Positions 16,188-25,453 of a stretch of DNA of 64,000 nucleotides are shown piece by piece. Location: positions 3,596,001 through 3,660,000 of the forward strand of contig NZ_CP061771.1 of the NCBI RefSeq assembly GCF_011751885.2, given 5' to 3'. How positions within the stretch are numbered: the stretch's first letter is position 1; each line of letters opens with the position of its first letter. The translations under genes were made by a program, and so were the position numbers. The stretch comes from Salinibacterium sp. ZJ450 (GTDB taxonomy: Bacteria; Actinomycetota; Actinomycetes; Actinomycetales; Microbacteriaceae). The notes beneath the pieces are model-generated. The model saw only the letters and a list, made by a program, of their open reading frames with translations. It was not told where the DNA came from and made no database searches.

Positions 16188-16946
16188 CTATATGACAGGT
16201 TGCCTGAGCATGTGGGATGCGGTCTCCGCTTCGACCGCGTGCACCAACTGTGCCGTCCTGTCCATGTGCACGCGCATCGCCTCGGCCGCGACATCCGGCT
16301 CGCCTGCCACGATCGCCTCGACGATGCGCGCATGCTCGGCGTGCTCCTCCCCGACCAGGCCCTCTGCCTCGCGGTGGGCACGCAGCCGGATCATGGATTC
16401 GAACACGAGACCGCGAACGGCCTCCGTGACGCCGAGTAGGGCCGGATTCGCACTGATTACGGCAATTTGCCTATGCAGCTCGAGGTCCAGCTCGATATAG
16501 GCCTTCGCGTCGCCCATCGCATCTCGCATCGCCTTCTCGAGCGACACGAGATCCTCCCGCTGGGACGCTGTCGATTTGCTCGCCGCGAGCAGAGCCGCCT
16601 CGATCTCGAGCGGCGCGCGCAGTTCCATCAGCGTCGTGAGCGGTTCGGCCGAGGTGCGGATCGCTCGAGAGAGAAACAGTGCGACCAGATGCGAATCGAG
16701 CCGTCGAACGACCGCGTTGCGGCCGTTCGACAGTTCGATCAGTCCCAGGGCCGCCAGCGCGCTCAGCGCCTCCCGGATGACGGGGCGGGAGACGTTGAAT
16801 CGCTCGCTGAGCGCTGCGGTTGATGGCAGGGCATCGCCAGGCGCTAGCCGCGCTTGATCGATGTAGCTGATGATTGCGCGGTGCACCTGGGCGGTCAGGG
16901 GTTCGCGCATGAGATCGGTCGACACGTTTGCAAGCGTACTAAGCAC
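16188..16946 (-). CDS. FadR/GntR-family regulator (FCD domain)
   Basis: 252 residues. The winged helix spans about residues 20-85 (LPSTAALSERFNVSRPVIREAL) and the FCD domain 95-235, with ligand/metal-type residues in ELDLELHRQIAVISANP and EHARIVEAI. The start is uncertain: GTG at 16946 gives the longest frame and an internal ATG at 16910 is also possible; neither has a clear ribosome-binding site. It sits 28 bases after the Nramp-like gene and before the idonate-type dehydrogenase, so it probably controls both in response to a sugar acid. Confidence 0.88.
   Translation of the reverse strand: MLSTLANVSTDLMREPLTAQVHRAIISYIDQARLAPGDALPSTAALSERFNVSRPVIREALSALAALGLIELSNGRNAVVRRLDSHLVALFLSRAIRTSAEPLTTLMELRAPLEIEAALLAASKSTASQREDLVSLEKAMRDAMGDAKAYIELDLELHRQIAVISANPALLGVTEAVRGLVFESMIRLRAHREAEGLVGEEHAEHARIVEAIVAGEPDVAAEAMRVHMDRTAQLVHAVEAETASHMLRQPVI
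16194..16204 (+). promoter_or_regulatory. Shared motif GACAGGTTGCC, candidate operator (copy 1)
   Basis: The motif lies in the last codons of the FadR gene, about 90 bases before the dehydrogenase start. A near-identical copy, GATAGGTTGCC, lies upstream of the Nramp-like gene. Both copies sit where one local regulator could bind; no protein-binding evidence is available. Confidence 0.3.
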
Positions 16947-16974
16947 CGGTCGCCGATCTGCCGCGAATACCCGG

Positions 16975-18381
16975 TTAGAAGGTGTTGATCAATCCGACGA
17001 CGCCCACGAAGGTGATGGATGCCGCGGAGACGAACAGCATCACCGTCGTCGCCTTGCCGTCCTTCACGCGCGGGTCCGTCTGAGTGCGCGACAAGTACAC
17101 CGTCGCGATGGCCACGCCGATCAGGAAGATCGCGTTGAGCACACCCGCGAAGATCACGAGCGGCAGCGGCGAGGAGACGATCGTGCCGAATGCGCCCCAG
17201 ACCAGGGGGAGGATGATCATGATCCAGCGCATCCAGCGGTCCCGCTTGACCTGGTCGAACCAGTCGAAGGCGCCGAAGATGGCGAGGGTGTTGCCGATCT
17301 GACGGCCGAGGCTCGGAACGTTCGCGACGATGGTCTTGAACAATGCCAGGCCGGCACCGAGCAGGAAGATGACTGCACCCCAGGCTCCGACGCCCGTCTC
17401 GAAGATGCTGGACAGGGTCGTCATCACTTCGGTTCCAGCCGGCACGATGCCCTGCGGGTGGAGGACAGCAGCGCCCAGCATGTAGAAGGCGGCGGTGCTG
17501 ATCGTGTAGATGACCCAGGAGACCCAGGCGTCAACCTTCATCACCGAGATCCAGCCGCGGGCCCGGCGCGCCCAGTCGGCGGAGTCGTCGCGGGGACCGG
17601 TCCATGCCGCGTATCCCTTTTCCACGCACCAGTAGGTGTACGCCGTGGTCTCTCCGGCACCGATTCCGGTGAGTCCGAACATGGAGAGGGCGATGCCCAT
17701 GGCACCGATGGCGATCTGGAACTGGAAGCCCTCGGCGAGGTCTGCACCCGTCCAGGCAAATTCCGTGCCCTGGATGATGAACACCATGGCGACCGCGAAC
17801 GCGGTCACGACGAAGACGAGCACCGTCGACACGCGCTCCACGATGAGGTACTTGTTCGCGATGTGAATGAGGATTGCGGCGACGGCGAGAATCGCAACCC
17901 AGGTGCCGATCGAAAGCAGCGAGTACGGCTCGCCGCCGATCGGGAACAGCGTGCTGAAGGCGAACGCCGCGGCGCTGATCACGCCCGCCTGGCTGGTCAG
18001 GAACTGCACGAACATCAGCAGGACAAGCCAGGCCATCCAGCCGCGCTTACCCAGTCGGGGCGGAACGTCGTCGTAGCCCGCGATGGCGACACGGCCGGTG
18101 GAGATCGTCCACCGTGCCAGCTCGATCTGCACCCAGACCTTGACGAAGGTCGAGACGAAGACCAGCCAGAAGAGCATGAAGCCGGCCTGGGCACCGAGAG
18201 CGGTGGCCGTGAGGAGCTCGCCGGAGCCGACCACAGCCGCCGACGTGATCATGCCGGGGCCGAGGAAACGGAACCGGCCGCGCAGGGTCGTCGGCGGTTC
18301 TTTGATCTGGGTTCCGTCGACCACATATGGGTCGGAACGTCGAAGGGTTGTCCCTGCGGTCAAGGTGTGAGATGTCGTCAT
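16975..18381 (-). CDS. Nramp-fold membrane transporter lacking the metal-binding motifs
   Basis: 468 residues, about 11-12 transmembrane segments, in the Nramp/LeuT fold family by overall pattern. TM1 reads GPGMITSAAVVGSGELLTAT: the invariant DPGN of metal transporters is GSGE here. In TM6 the usual MPH motif is missing (GAMGIALSMFGLTGIG). It is therefore unlikely to carry Mn or Fe the usual way. Operon context (FadR regulator, idonate-type dehydrogenase) suggests an organic or sugar acid substrate (inference). The ATG at 18381 follows GAGGAGG; an upstream ATG would overlap that site. Confidence 0.78.
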   Translation of the reverse strand: MTTSHTLTAGTTLRRSDPYVVDGTQIKEPPTTLRGRFRFLGPGMITSAAVVGSGELLTATALGAQAGFMLFWLVFVSTFVKVWVQIELARWTISTGRVAIAGYDDVPPRLGKRGWMAWLVLLMFVQFLTSQAGVISAAAFAFSTLFPIGGEPYSLLSIGTWVAILAVAAILIHIANKYLIVERVSTVLVFVVTAFAVAMVFIIQGTEFAWTGADLAEGFQFQIAIGAMGIALSMFGLTGIGAGETTAYTYWCVEKGYAAWTGPRDDSADWARRARGWISVMKVDAWVSWVIYTISTAAFYMLGAAVLHPQGIVPAGTEVMTTLSSIFETGVGAWGAVIFLLGAGLALFKTIVANVPSLGRQIGNTLAIFGAFDWFDQVKRDRWMRWIMIILPLVWGAFGTIVSSPLPLVIFAGVLNAIFLIGVAIATVYLSRTQTDPRVKDGKATTVMLFVSAASITFVGVVGLINTF

Positions 18382-18446
18382 GAATGGCCTCCTCGCCAAA
18401 TGGCGCCGGGCTCCGTCGACGCGTCAGAAAACCTAGCAGCCAGTCA

Positions 18447-18457
18447 GATAGGTTGCC
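18447..18457 (+). promoter_or_regulatory. Shared motif GATAGGTTGCC, candidate operator (copy 2)
   Basis: This copy lies about 70 bases upstream of the Nramp-like start and differs by one base from the copy at 16194-16204. The position suits autoregulation of the Nramp-FadR-dehydrogenase group. Confidence 0.3.
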
Positions 18458-18512
18458 AATTCACCCGGCACACACCCGATCGCCAGCAGGCTCCCAGCGA
18501 ACAGGGAGCAAG

Positions 18513-20213
18513 ATGGAAAATGTGAGCGTTTTTGCGACGAAGCCCTGGTTGAGTGCCTATGCGAAGGGCGTGCCGAGCGAAATCGCACCGCCCACGGACA
18601 CGCTCGTCGACGCGATGGAAGCCTCGGTGCGTCGCTATAAGAACAAGGTCGCCCTCGACTTCTTCGGCGCCACCACCCGCTACGGCGAGCTCGGCGAGCA
18701 GATCAACCGCGCCGCCGAAGGGCTGCGACGGCTGGGCGTGCAGCGCGGCGACCGGGTGGCCATCGTGCTACCGAACTCGCCGCAGCACATCGTCGCGTTC
18801 TACGCCGTGTTGCGGCTCGGTGCGATCGTCGTCGAGCACAACCCGCTCTACACCGAGCGTGAATTGCGCCACCAGTTCGAAGACCACGGCGCCCGCACCG
18901 CGATCGTCTGGGACAAGATCGCCGACACCGTGCTCGATTTTCCCGGCGACCTCGGCGTCAACACGGTGATCGGCGTCGACATCACCCGGGGAATGAAGCT
19001 CGGCATGCGGATGGCGCTGCGCCTGCCGGTGCGGAAGGCACGGGAATCCCGCGCCCAGTTAACCGCCGGCCGCCTCAGCCCCGGCGTCATCCCGTGGAGC
19101 ACGATCGCGGAATCCCGGCCGCTACGCCGCTCCCACCCACGCCCGCGCGTCGACGACGTCGCCGTGCTGCAGTACACCAGCGGCACCACCGGGGCGCCGA
19201 AGGGCGCCATCCTCACCCACCGCAACCTGCGCGCCAACGCGCTGCAAGGAGAGGCGTGGCTCCCGGGCCTGCGCAAGGGGCGCGAGGTGTTCTACGCGGT
19301 GCTGCCGATGTTCCACGCCTTCGGACTCACGCTCTGCCTGACCTTCGCGATGAGCGTCGGCGCACGCCTGGTGCTGCTGCCGAAGTTCGACGAGACCCTC
19401 ATGCTCGATGCCATCAAGCGCATCCCGCCCACCTTCCTGCCGGCAGTTCCGCCGATCTACGACCGCCTCGAGCGGGCCGCGGCCGCGCGGCACGTCAGCC
19501 TCCGCGGCATCCGTTTCGGCGTCTCCGGCGCGATGAGCCTGCCGGTCGCCACCGTCGAGCGCTGGGAGAAAGCGACCGGCGGCCTGCTGGTCGAGGGTTA
19601 CGGAATGACCGAGGCGTCACCGATCGCGCTTGGCAACCCGGTCGGCCCGAGCCGACGGCCGGGCACCGTCGGGGTGCCGTTTCCGAGCACTGAGATGCGG
19701 GTCGTCGACCCCGAGAACCCCACCGTCGATCGCGGCTTCGAGGAGGAAGGCGAACTGCTGGTGCGCGGCCCTCAGGTGTTCCTCGGCTACTGGAAACGCC
19801 CGAACGACACCGCCGCGACCCTGCTGCCGGACGGCTGGTTGCGCACCGGCGACATGGTGCGGGTCTCGGTCGACGGGTTCGTCACCGTGGTTGACCGCCT
19901 CAAGGAGCTGATCATCAGCGGCGGGTTCAACGTATCGCCGAGCGAGGTCGACGAGGCCCTGCTCTCACACCCCGACGTCATCGACGCGGCCGCCGTGGCG
20001 ATGCCCAATCAGCACGGCGGCGAGGATGTCGCGGCCGCCGTGGTGCTCGCAGACGGCGCCACCCTGGACGTCGAGGCGGTGCGCGAGCACTGCCGAGGAC
20101 GGCTCGCGGCATACAAGGTGCCGAAGACGATCGTGCAGCTCGACGTGTTGCCGCGCTCGCTGATCGGCAAGGTGCTGCGGCGCGAGGTGCGGGAGCAGCT
20201 GCTGAAGCGCTGA
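18513..20213 (+). CDS. fadD: Long-chain fatty-acid--CoA ligase
   Basis: 566 residues, ANL superfamily. The P-loop-like motif is YTSGTTGAPKGA; the A5-type motif is GYGMTEASP; the hinge is GWLRTGDMV; the C-terminal domain has GGFNVSPSEVDEAL and ends with the catalytic Lys in RSLIGKVLRREV. It activates fatty acids to acyl-CoA through an acyl-AMP. ATG at 18513 follows CAGGGAGCAAG. It lies upstream of acetyl-CoA synthetase on the same strand with a 90-base gap, so it probably has its own promoter. Chain-length specificity cannot be read from sequence. Confidence 0.92.
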   Translation: MENVSVFATKPWLSAYAKGVPSEIAPPTDTLVDAMEASVRRYKNKVALDFFGATTRYGELGEQINRAAEGLRRLGVQRGDRVAIVLPNSPQHIVAFYAVLRLGAIVVEHNPLYTERELRHQFEDHGARTAIVWDKIADTVLDFPGDLGVNTVIGVDITRGMKLGMRMALRLPVRKARESRAQLTAGRLSPGVIPWSTIAESRPLRRSHPRPRVDDVAVLQYTSGTTGAPKGAILTHRNLRANALQGEAWLPGLRKGREVFYAVLPMFHAFGLTLCLTFAMSVGARLVLLPKFDETLMLDAIKRIPPTFLPAVPPIYDRLERAAAARHVSLRGIRFGVSGAMSLPVATVERWEKATGGLLVEGYGMTEASPIALGNPVGPSRRPGTVGVPFPSTEMRVVDPENPTVDRGFEEEGELLVRGPQVFLGYWKRPNDTAATLLPDGWLRTGDMVRVSVDGFVTVVDRLKELIISGGFNVSPSEVDEALLSHPDVIDAAAVAMPNQHGGEDVAAAVVLADGATLDVEAVREHCRGRLAAYKVPKTIVQLDVLPRSLIGKVLRREVREQLLKR

Positions 20214-20303
20214 GCTGCTCTGCTCTGCTCTGAGCGGCGGCGACTGTTGCCCCGCGTTACGCCTCGATTAGAACGGCTGAGCGCGGCGGCATAGCGTGTT
20301 GGC

Positions 20304-22346
20304 ATGCCTGATGCAGTGGTGACGAACCCGACGATCGCGAACCTGCTGGCTGAGACCCGCAGCTACCCGGCGCCCGCGCCGTTCGCCGCGCAGGCGAACG
20401 TGGATGCGTCGTGGTGGGCGAAGGCGGATGCCGACCCGGTCGCGTTCTGGGAGGAACAGGCCCGCCGGCTCGAATGGAACACTCCCTGGCACACCGCGCA
20501 CACGTGGGAGCCGGTGGTTTCGACCGGCTCAACCGACGGGGACGCCGACGGCGCGCTAAGTATTCCGAAAGCGGAATGGTTCGCCGGCGGCACCCTGAAC
20601 GTGGCCGTCAACTGCGTCGACCGGCACGTGCGCGCCGGCAACGGCGACAAGGTTGCCCTGTATTTCGAGGGCGAACCAGGTGACCGCCGAGCCATCACCT
20701 ATGCCGAACTCGAGCGCGAGGTGGCCAAGGCCACGAACACACTCACCGACCTCGGCATCGTCAAGGGCGACCGGGTCGTCATCTACCTGCCGGTGATCCC
20801 CGAAACCGTGATCGCCACCCTCGCGGTGGCCCGCATCGGAGCAATCCACTCCCTGGTGTTCGGCGGATTCAGCGCCGAGGCGCTGCGCTTCCGGGTCGAG
20901 GACACCGAGGCGAAACTGCTGATCACCACCGACGGCCAGTACCGTCGCGGCGGCGCCGTCGCGGTCAAGGAAAACGCGGATGCCGCGGTCGCCGACGTGC
21001 CGAGCATCGAGCACGTACTCGTGGTGAAGCGCACCGGCTCCGACATCCCCTGGACCGAGGGCCGCGACGTCTGGTGGCACGACAGTGTCGACACGGCATC
21101 CGATATGCACCAAGCGGAATACTTCGACGCCGAGACGCCGCTGTTCATCATCTACACCTCCGGAACGACCGGCAAGCCAAAGGGCCTGGTGCACACCAGC
21201 GGCGGCTACCTCACCCAGGCGAACTTCACGCACTGGGCGGTCTTCGACGCCAAACCGGACGACGTGCATTGGTGCACCGCCGACCTCGCCTGGGTAACCG
21301 CGCACACCTACGAGATCTACGGGCCGCTCTCGAACGGGCTCACCCAGGTGATCTACGAGGGCACCCCGAACACCCCACACCGGGCGCGGCACTTCGAGAT
21401 CATCGAACGCTACGGCGTCACCACGTACTACACCGCGCCGACCCTGATCCGCACGCTGATGACCTGGTTCCCGGAGGGTGCGCCGGCCGAGTACGACCTG
21501 TCATCGATCCGCCTTCTCGGCACCGTCGGCGAGGCGATCAACCCTGAGGCGTGGGTCTGGTTCCACGAGACGATCGGCCGCGGCGAGGCGCCGATCGTGG
21601 ACACCTGGTGGCAGTCGGAGACCGGAGCGGCGATCATGGCCCCGCTGCCGGGCGTCTCCACGCTGAAGCCGGGCTCCGCCAACCGGGCGCTGCCCGGCGT
21701 CGGCACCCGCATCGTCGACGAAGCCGGCGAGACCGTGCCATACGGTCAGGGCGGCTACCTGGTGGTCGACCGGCCCGGACCGGGGCTTGCCCGTACCGTG
21801 TGGGGCAACCCCGAGCGCTACCGCGACTCGTACTGGGCCAAGTACTGGAAGCAGGGCTACTTCTTCTCGGGCGACGGCGCGAAGTGGGACGAGGACGGCG
21901 ACATCTGGGTGCTCGGTCGCGTCGACGACGTGATCAACGTGTCCGGCCACCGGCTGTCGACGATCGAGATCGAGTCGTCGCTGGTGGCGCATCCGCTGGT
22001 CGGCGAGGCCGGCGTGGTCGGCGTGCACGATGACATCACCGGGCAGGGGATCGCCGCGTTCGTGATCCCGGCCGTCGCCGATCACGCCGAGCATGACCCG
22101 GCGTACTGGAACGACCTGCGCCCGCAGTTCTTCGCCGAGTTGCGCGCACATGTCGCGCAGCACATCGGCCCGATCGCCAAGCCGCGCGATGTCATCGTGG
22201 TGCCCGACCTGCCGAAGACCCGCTCCGGCAAGATCATGCGCCGGCTGCTCGGTGACATCGCCGACGGACGAGTCCTCGGTGACGTCACCAGCCTGCAGGA
22301 CGACACCGTGCCGGCGCGGATCGCGCACATCGTCGCCTCGTCCTGA
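20304..22346 (+). CDS. acsA: Acetyl-CoA synthetase
   Basis: 680 residues, the expected length for AMP-forming acetate--CoA ligase. Motifs are YTSGTTGKPKGLVHTSGGY, the acetate-pocket WVTAHTYEIYGPLSNG and DTWWQSETG, the hinge in GRVDDVINVSGHRLSTIEIE, and the C-terminal KTRSGKIMRRLL with the lysine that is acetylated in homologues. The pocket Trp (in DTWWQSE) favours acetate over longer acids. It converts acetate, ATP and CoA to acetyl-CoA in the cytoplasm. Confidence 0.95.
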   Translation: MPDAVVTNPTIANLLAETRSYPAPAPFAAQANVDASWWAKADADPVAFWEEQARRLEWNTPWHTAHTWEPVVSTGSTDGDADGALSIPKAEWFAGGTLNVAVNCVDRHVRAGNGDKVALYFEGEPGDRRAITYAELEREVAKATNTLTDLGIVKGDRVVIYLPVIPETVIATLAVARIGAIHSLVFGGFSAEALRFRVEDTEAKLLITTDGQYRRGGAVAVKENADAAVADVPSIEHVLVVKRTGSDIPWTEGRDVWWHDSVDTASDMHQAEYFDAETPLFIIYTSGTTGKPKGLVHTSGGYLTQANFTHWAVFDAKPDDVHWCTADLAWVTAHTYEIYGPLSNGLTQVIYEGTPNTPHRARHFEIIERYGVTTYYTAPTLIRTLMTWFPEGAPAEYDLSSIRLLGTVGEAINPEAWVWFHETIGRGEAPIVDTWWQSETGAAIMAPLPGVSTLKPGSANRALPGVGTRIVDEAGETVPYGQGGYLVVDRPGPGLARTVWGNPERYRDSYWAKYWKQGYFFSGDGAKWDEDGDIWVLGRVDDVINVSGHRLSTIEIESSLVAHPLVGEAGVVGVHDDITGQGIAAFVIPAVADHAEHDPAYWNDLRPQFFAELRAHVAQHIGPIAKPRDVIVVPDLPKTRSGKIMRRLLGDIADGRVLGDVTSLQDDTVPARIAHIVASS

Positions 22347-22434
22347 CAAGCACCCCTCGCGGATCCTGCCCATAAAGCAGAACATTGAACTGAGCGGGTT
22401 CGCTGCCCGGGTTCAGTGCCGAAGGAGAATCGCC

Positions 22435-23358
22435 ATGACCGCAGTTCAGATCATCGAGTACGGCACCATCGACGTGACGGATGCCACTGGCCGAAGCACG
22501 CCCGGTGACGGACAGGTGCTCGTGAAGGTCGCCGCGGCCAGCATCAACAAGATCGACAAAGCCGTGATCGACGGCTACCTGCAAGAGAACCTGCCGCTCG
22601 AACTTCCGGCCACGGCGGGCGGCGATTTCGTGGGCACGGTCGAGGAAGTGGGCGCCGGCGTCACCCACCTGCAGCCTGGCGAGCGGGTGTTCGGGCAAGC
22701 CGGGCCGCTGCTCGGCGGCACCGGGTCGTTGGCGGACTACACCGTGGCCTCCGCAGAGTTCACCGCTCGGGCACCGCAAGACCTTGACGATGTGCACGTC
22801 GCCGCGCTCCCCCTGGTCGCCACCAGTGCGGTGGAGGCCATCAACACGCTGCAAGTGGGCGAGGGCACCACCATCCTGGTGCTCGGCGCCGCGGGCGCGG
22901 TCGGCAGCGTGGCCGTGCAGGTAGCGAAAGACCGCGGCGCGACCGTGTACGGAAGCGCCGCGGCCTCCGAAGAGAGCTACCTCATCGGGCTCGGCGTCGA
23001 CCGCGTCTTCGATTACACCGACGACACCTGGCTCGCCGAAGTCAGCGATCTCGACGCGATCTACGACGCGTCATCCGGACTCGACCCCGTGCCGTACTAC
23101 GTACTGCTGAAGCGCGGCGGCCGAATGGTGTCGATGAGCACGAGCACCGAGCATGACACCGCGAGGGCGGCGGATGCCGGCGTGACGGCGAAATCCCAGC
23201 TCACCCAGCCCACCCGCGAGCTGCTCGAGCAGGTGGCGGTGCTGGCCAACTCTGGCGTCATCGTGCAGCGGATCGGTTCCAGCTACCCACTCACGGATGC
23301 CGCGAGGGCGTTCGAGGAGGACACGGACGCTCAGAAACGGGTGATCATCGTCGCCTGA
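22435..23358 (+). CDS. NADP-dependent zinc-free medium-chain oxidoreductase (quinone oxidoreductase-like)
   Basis: 307 residues, MDR superfamily without zinc ligands. The N-terminal GroES-like domain contains LPATAGGDFVGTVEEVG, and the NADP fold reads ILVLGAAGAVGSVAVQVAKDRGATVYGSA. The C-terminus GVIVQRIGSSYPLTDAARAFE is typical of QOR-type reductases. It probably reduces enones or quinones. ATG at 22435 has an AAGGAGAATCGCC ribosome-binding site. It is monocistronic or read with the following gene (24-base gap). Confidence 0.88.
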   Translation: MTAVQIIEYGTIDVTDATGRSTPGDGQVLVKVAAASINKIDKAVIDGYLQENLPLELPATAGGDFVGTVEEVGAGVTHLQPGERVFGQAGPLLGGTGSLADYTVASAEFTARAPQDLDDVHVAALPLVATSAVEAINTLQVGEGTTILVLGAAGAVGSVAVQVAKDRGATVYGSAAASEESYLIGLGVDRVFDYTDDTWLAEVSDLDAIYDASSGLDPVPYYVLLKRGGRMVSMSTSTEHDTARAADAGVTAKSQLTQPTRELLEQVAVLANSGVIVQRIGSSYPLTDAARAFEEDTDAQKRVIIVA

Positions 23359-23382
23359 ACCCGGTGGCCTTAGGGTCGAATC

Positions 23383-24375
23383 ATGAGATTCGGCATGTTT
23401 GTTCCGCAGGGCTGGCGTCATGATCTGGTCGGAATCGATCCGGCCGACCAGTGGGCGGCGATGAGCGGCCTGGCCAGGCATGCCGACGCCGGGCCGTGGG
23501 AATCGATCTGGGTCTACGACCACTTCCACACCGTGCCGGTGGCCACCGACGAGGCCACGCACGAGGCATGGACGCTGATGGCGGCCTTCGCCGCCACCAC
23601 CTCCCGGGTGCGGCTCGGCCAGATGTGCACCTGCATGAGCTACCGCAACCCGGTCTACCTCGCGAAGGTGGCGGCAACGGCCGACCTCATCTCGGGTGGG
23701 CGCGTGGAGATGGGCATCGGCGCCGGCTGGTACGAGCACGAGTGGCGGGCGTACGGCTACGGCTTTCCCGGAGTCGGCGAGCGCCTGGCACGCCTCGACG
23801 AGGGCGTCCAGATCATGAAACAGGCCTGGACCACCGGCCGCGCCAGCCTCGACGGCAAGCACTACCAGGTGGATGACGCGATTGTGCGGCCGCTGCCGCT
23901 GCAAGCGGGCGGCATCCCGATTTGGATCGCCGGTGGTGGCGAGAAGGTGACCCTGCGGATCGCCGCCCAGTACGCCAACTACACCAACTTCTCGGGCGAC
24001 CCCATCGGGTTCGCGCACAAGAGCGGCATCCTGGAGCAGCACTGCGCGAATCTCGGCCGCGACTTCGGCTCGATCGTGCGAAGCGCCAACTACAACACCA
24101 TCCTCGGCACATCTGCGGCTGATGTCTCGGCGCGCATCGACGCCATCGAGGCGCGGGTCACGCCGCACCTGGGTGCCGACAAGGCGGCGGAGTTCGTGCA
24201 TGAGTACCGCAGCGGCACCGCGATCGGCGTGGGCACGCCGGAGCAGGTCGCGGAGCGACTCTCCGCGCTGAAGGACCTCGGTCTGGGCTACGCGATCCAC
24301 TACTTCCCCGAGGCCGCATACGACCGGTCGAGCATCGACCTGTTCGAACGCGAGGTCATGCCCGCGCTGCGCTGA
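23383..24375 (+). CDS. LLM-class F420-dependent oxidoreductase
   Basis: 330 residues, luciferase-like TIM barrel starting MRFGMFVPQGWRHDLVGI. The bulge region is LGQMCTCMSYRNPVYLAKVAATADLISGGR, and EMGIGAGWYEHEWRAYGY is the F420-type signature. The cofactor is most likely F420, as is common in actinobacteria, but FMN cannot be excluded. Substrate unknown. Its stop is one base from the stop of the convergent FUSC gene. Confidence 0.9.
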   Translation: MRFGMFVPQGWRHDLVGIDPADQWAAMSGLARHADAGPWESIWVYDHFHTVPVATDEATHEAWTLMAAFAATTSRVRLGQMCTCMSYRNPVYLAKVAATADLISGGRVEMGIGAGWYEHEWRAYGYGFPGVGERLARLDEGVQIMKQAWTTGRASLDGKHYQVDDAIVRPLPLQAGGIPIWIAGGGEKVTLRIAAQYANYTNFSGDPIGFAHKSGILEQHCANLGRDFGSIVRSANYNTILGTSAADVSARIDAIEARVTPHLGADKAAEFVHEYRSGTAIGVGTPEQVAERLSALKDLGLGYAIHYFPEAAYDRSSIDLFEREVMPALR

Positions 24376-24376
24376 G

Positions 24377-25450
24377 TCAGTCGACGAAGCCGCGCAGCAC
24401 CAGCCGGATCCGCTGCAGCATCGTCGAGGCGGTCATCGCCACGCGCACCGGCGCCCCGCGCTCCTCGGCGGCGTCGATGGTCTCGACCAGTTCGGACAGC
24501 ACCGCCTCCGCGCCATCCAGCTGCTCGGCGGTGAGGCTGCCGCTGTTCCAGGCCTCGATGGCATCCGCGGTGTCGCGCGCGACCGCGGCCAACGGCCCCC
24601 GCAGCTCGGTATGCGCGTATCTCTCCCGCGGTTCGTCTGCGGCGCCCTCAGCGATGTCGCCGATCTCCTCGATGCACCGGGCGATCCGCTCCAGTGCCCG
24701 CAACTGTTTCTGCTCGTTTTCGAAGGCTCCGGGATGTCGCCGAGCGCGCGGGTTGCCTCGCCGACTCTCTCCCGCCGAGGCCACCATCGACCGTGCCGCG
24801 CCCACCGCCTGCCGGAGTTTCTCGCCGTCGTCATCCAACTCGGCGTCGTCGCTTTCCAGCCGGTCGGCCAGCTGCCGCAGCCGCCGCTCGGCCGCCTGCC
24901 TGCCGGCCTTCAGGGCGCGTTGCCCCTCACTGAGGTACAGCGGCGGGAACAGGAAGTTCACGAGCAGCCCGATCACCACGCCGATCAGCATCTGCAGGAT
25001 GTAGGCGAACGAGTACTCCTCTGCCTGGGAGTACCCGAGCAGCAGCACGAACAGTGCCGCCGAGGGCACCCAGCTGCGCTGCTCCCCGAACACGCGGGCG
25101 CTCGCCAGCAGCACGGCCAGGCCCACCGCCAGGCCGACGGTAAGCGGTGTCGGCCGGCCGAGCGCGATCATGCCGACGGCGATGATCGCCCCCACCGCCA
25201 GCCCGAGGATGGTTTGCAGCCCATTCTTCGCGGAGCGCGCAATCGTCGGGTTCATCGAGATGATGGCCCCGAGCGGCGCGTAATACGGGTACTCCGCCGC
25301 GGCACCGGGAACCAGCCCGGCCACCGCCCAGGCGACACCGGCCGCGATGGCGGACTTCGTCGCCATCAGCAGCGTGGTCTGCGCGCTTGGCGAGCGTAGC
25401 CAGGCTCGCAGGCGCGTGCCCAACCGTGCGCCTTGCGGGGACTGCGACAT
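24377..25450 (-). CDS. FUSC-family (aromatic acid exporter-like) membrane protein
   Basis: 357 residues. Five to six transmembrane helices fall within residues 25-175 (SAIAAGVAWAVAGLVPG, LGAIISMNPTIARSAKNG, and so on), followed by a roughly 180-residue helical cytoplasmic domain rich in Arg, Glu and Ala. This is half of a full FUSC transporter and probably dimerises. Relatives export aromatic carboxylic acids or act on the envelope. It lies three bases after the clpB stop, so it is probably co-transcribed with clpB under heat-shock control. Confidence 0.85.
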   Translation of the reverse strand: MSQSPQGARLGTRLRAWLRSPSAQTTLLMATKSAIAAGVAWAVAGLVPGAAAEYPYYAPLGAIISMNPTIARSAKNGLQTILGLAVGAIIAVGMIALGRPTPLTVGLAVGLAVLLASARVFGEQRSWVPSAALFVLLLGYSQAEEYSFAYILQMLIGVVIGLLVNFLFPPLYLSEGQRALKAGRQAAERRLRQLADRLESDDAELDDDGEKLRQAVGAARSMVASAGESRRGNPRARRHPGAFENEQKQLRALERIARCIEEIGDIAEGAADEPRERYAHTELRGPLAAVARDTADAIEAWNSGSLTAEQLDGAEAVLSELVETIDAAEERGAPVRVAMTASTMLQRIRLVLRGFVD

Positions 25451-25453
25451 CCG

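Noticed and set aside
16975-18381. Manganese/iron transporter MntH
   Set aside because: DPGN and MPH metal motifs are missing.
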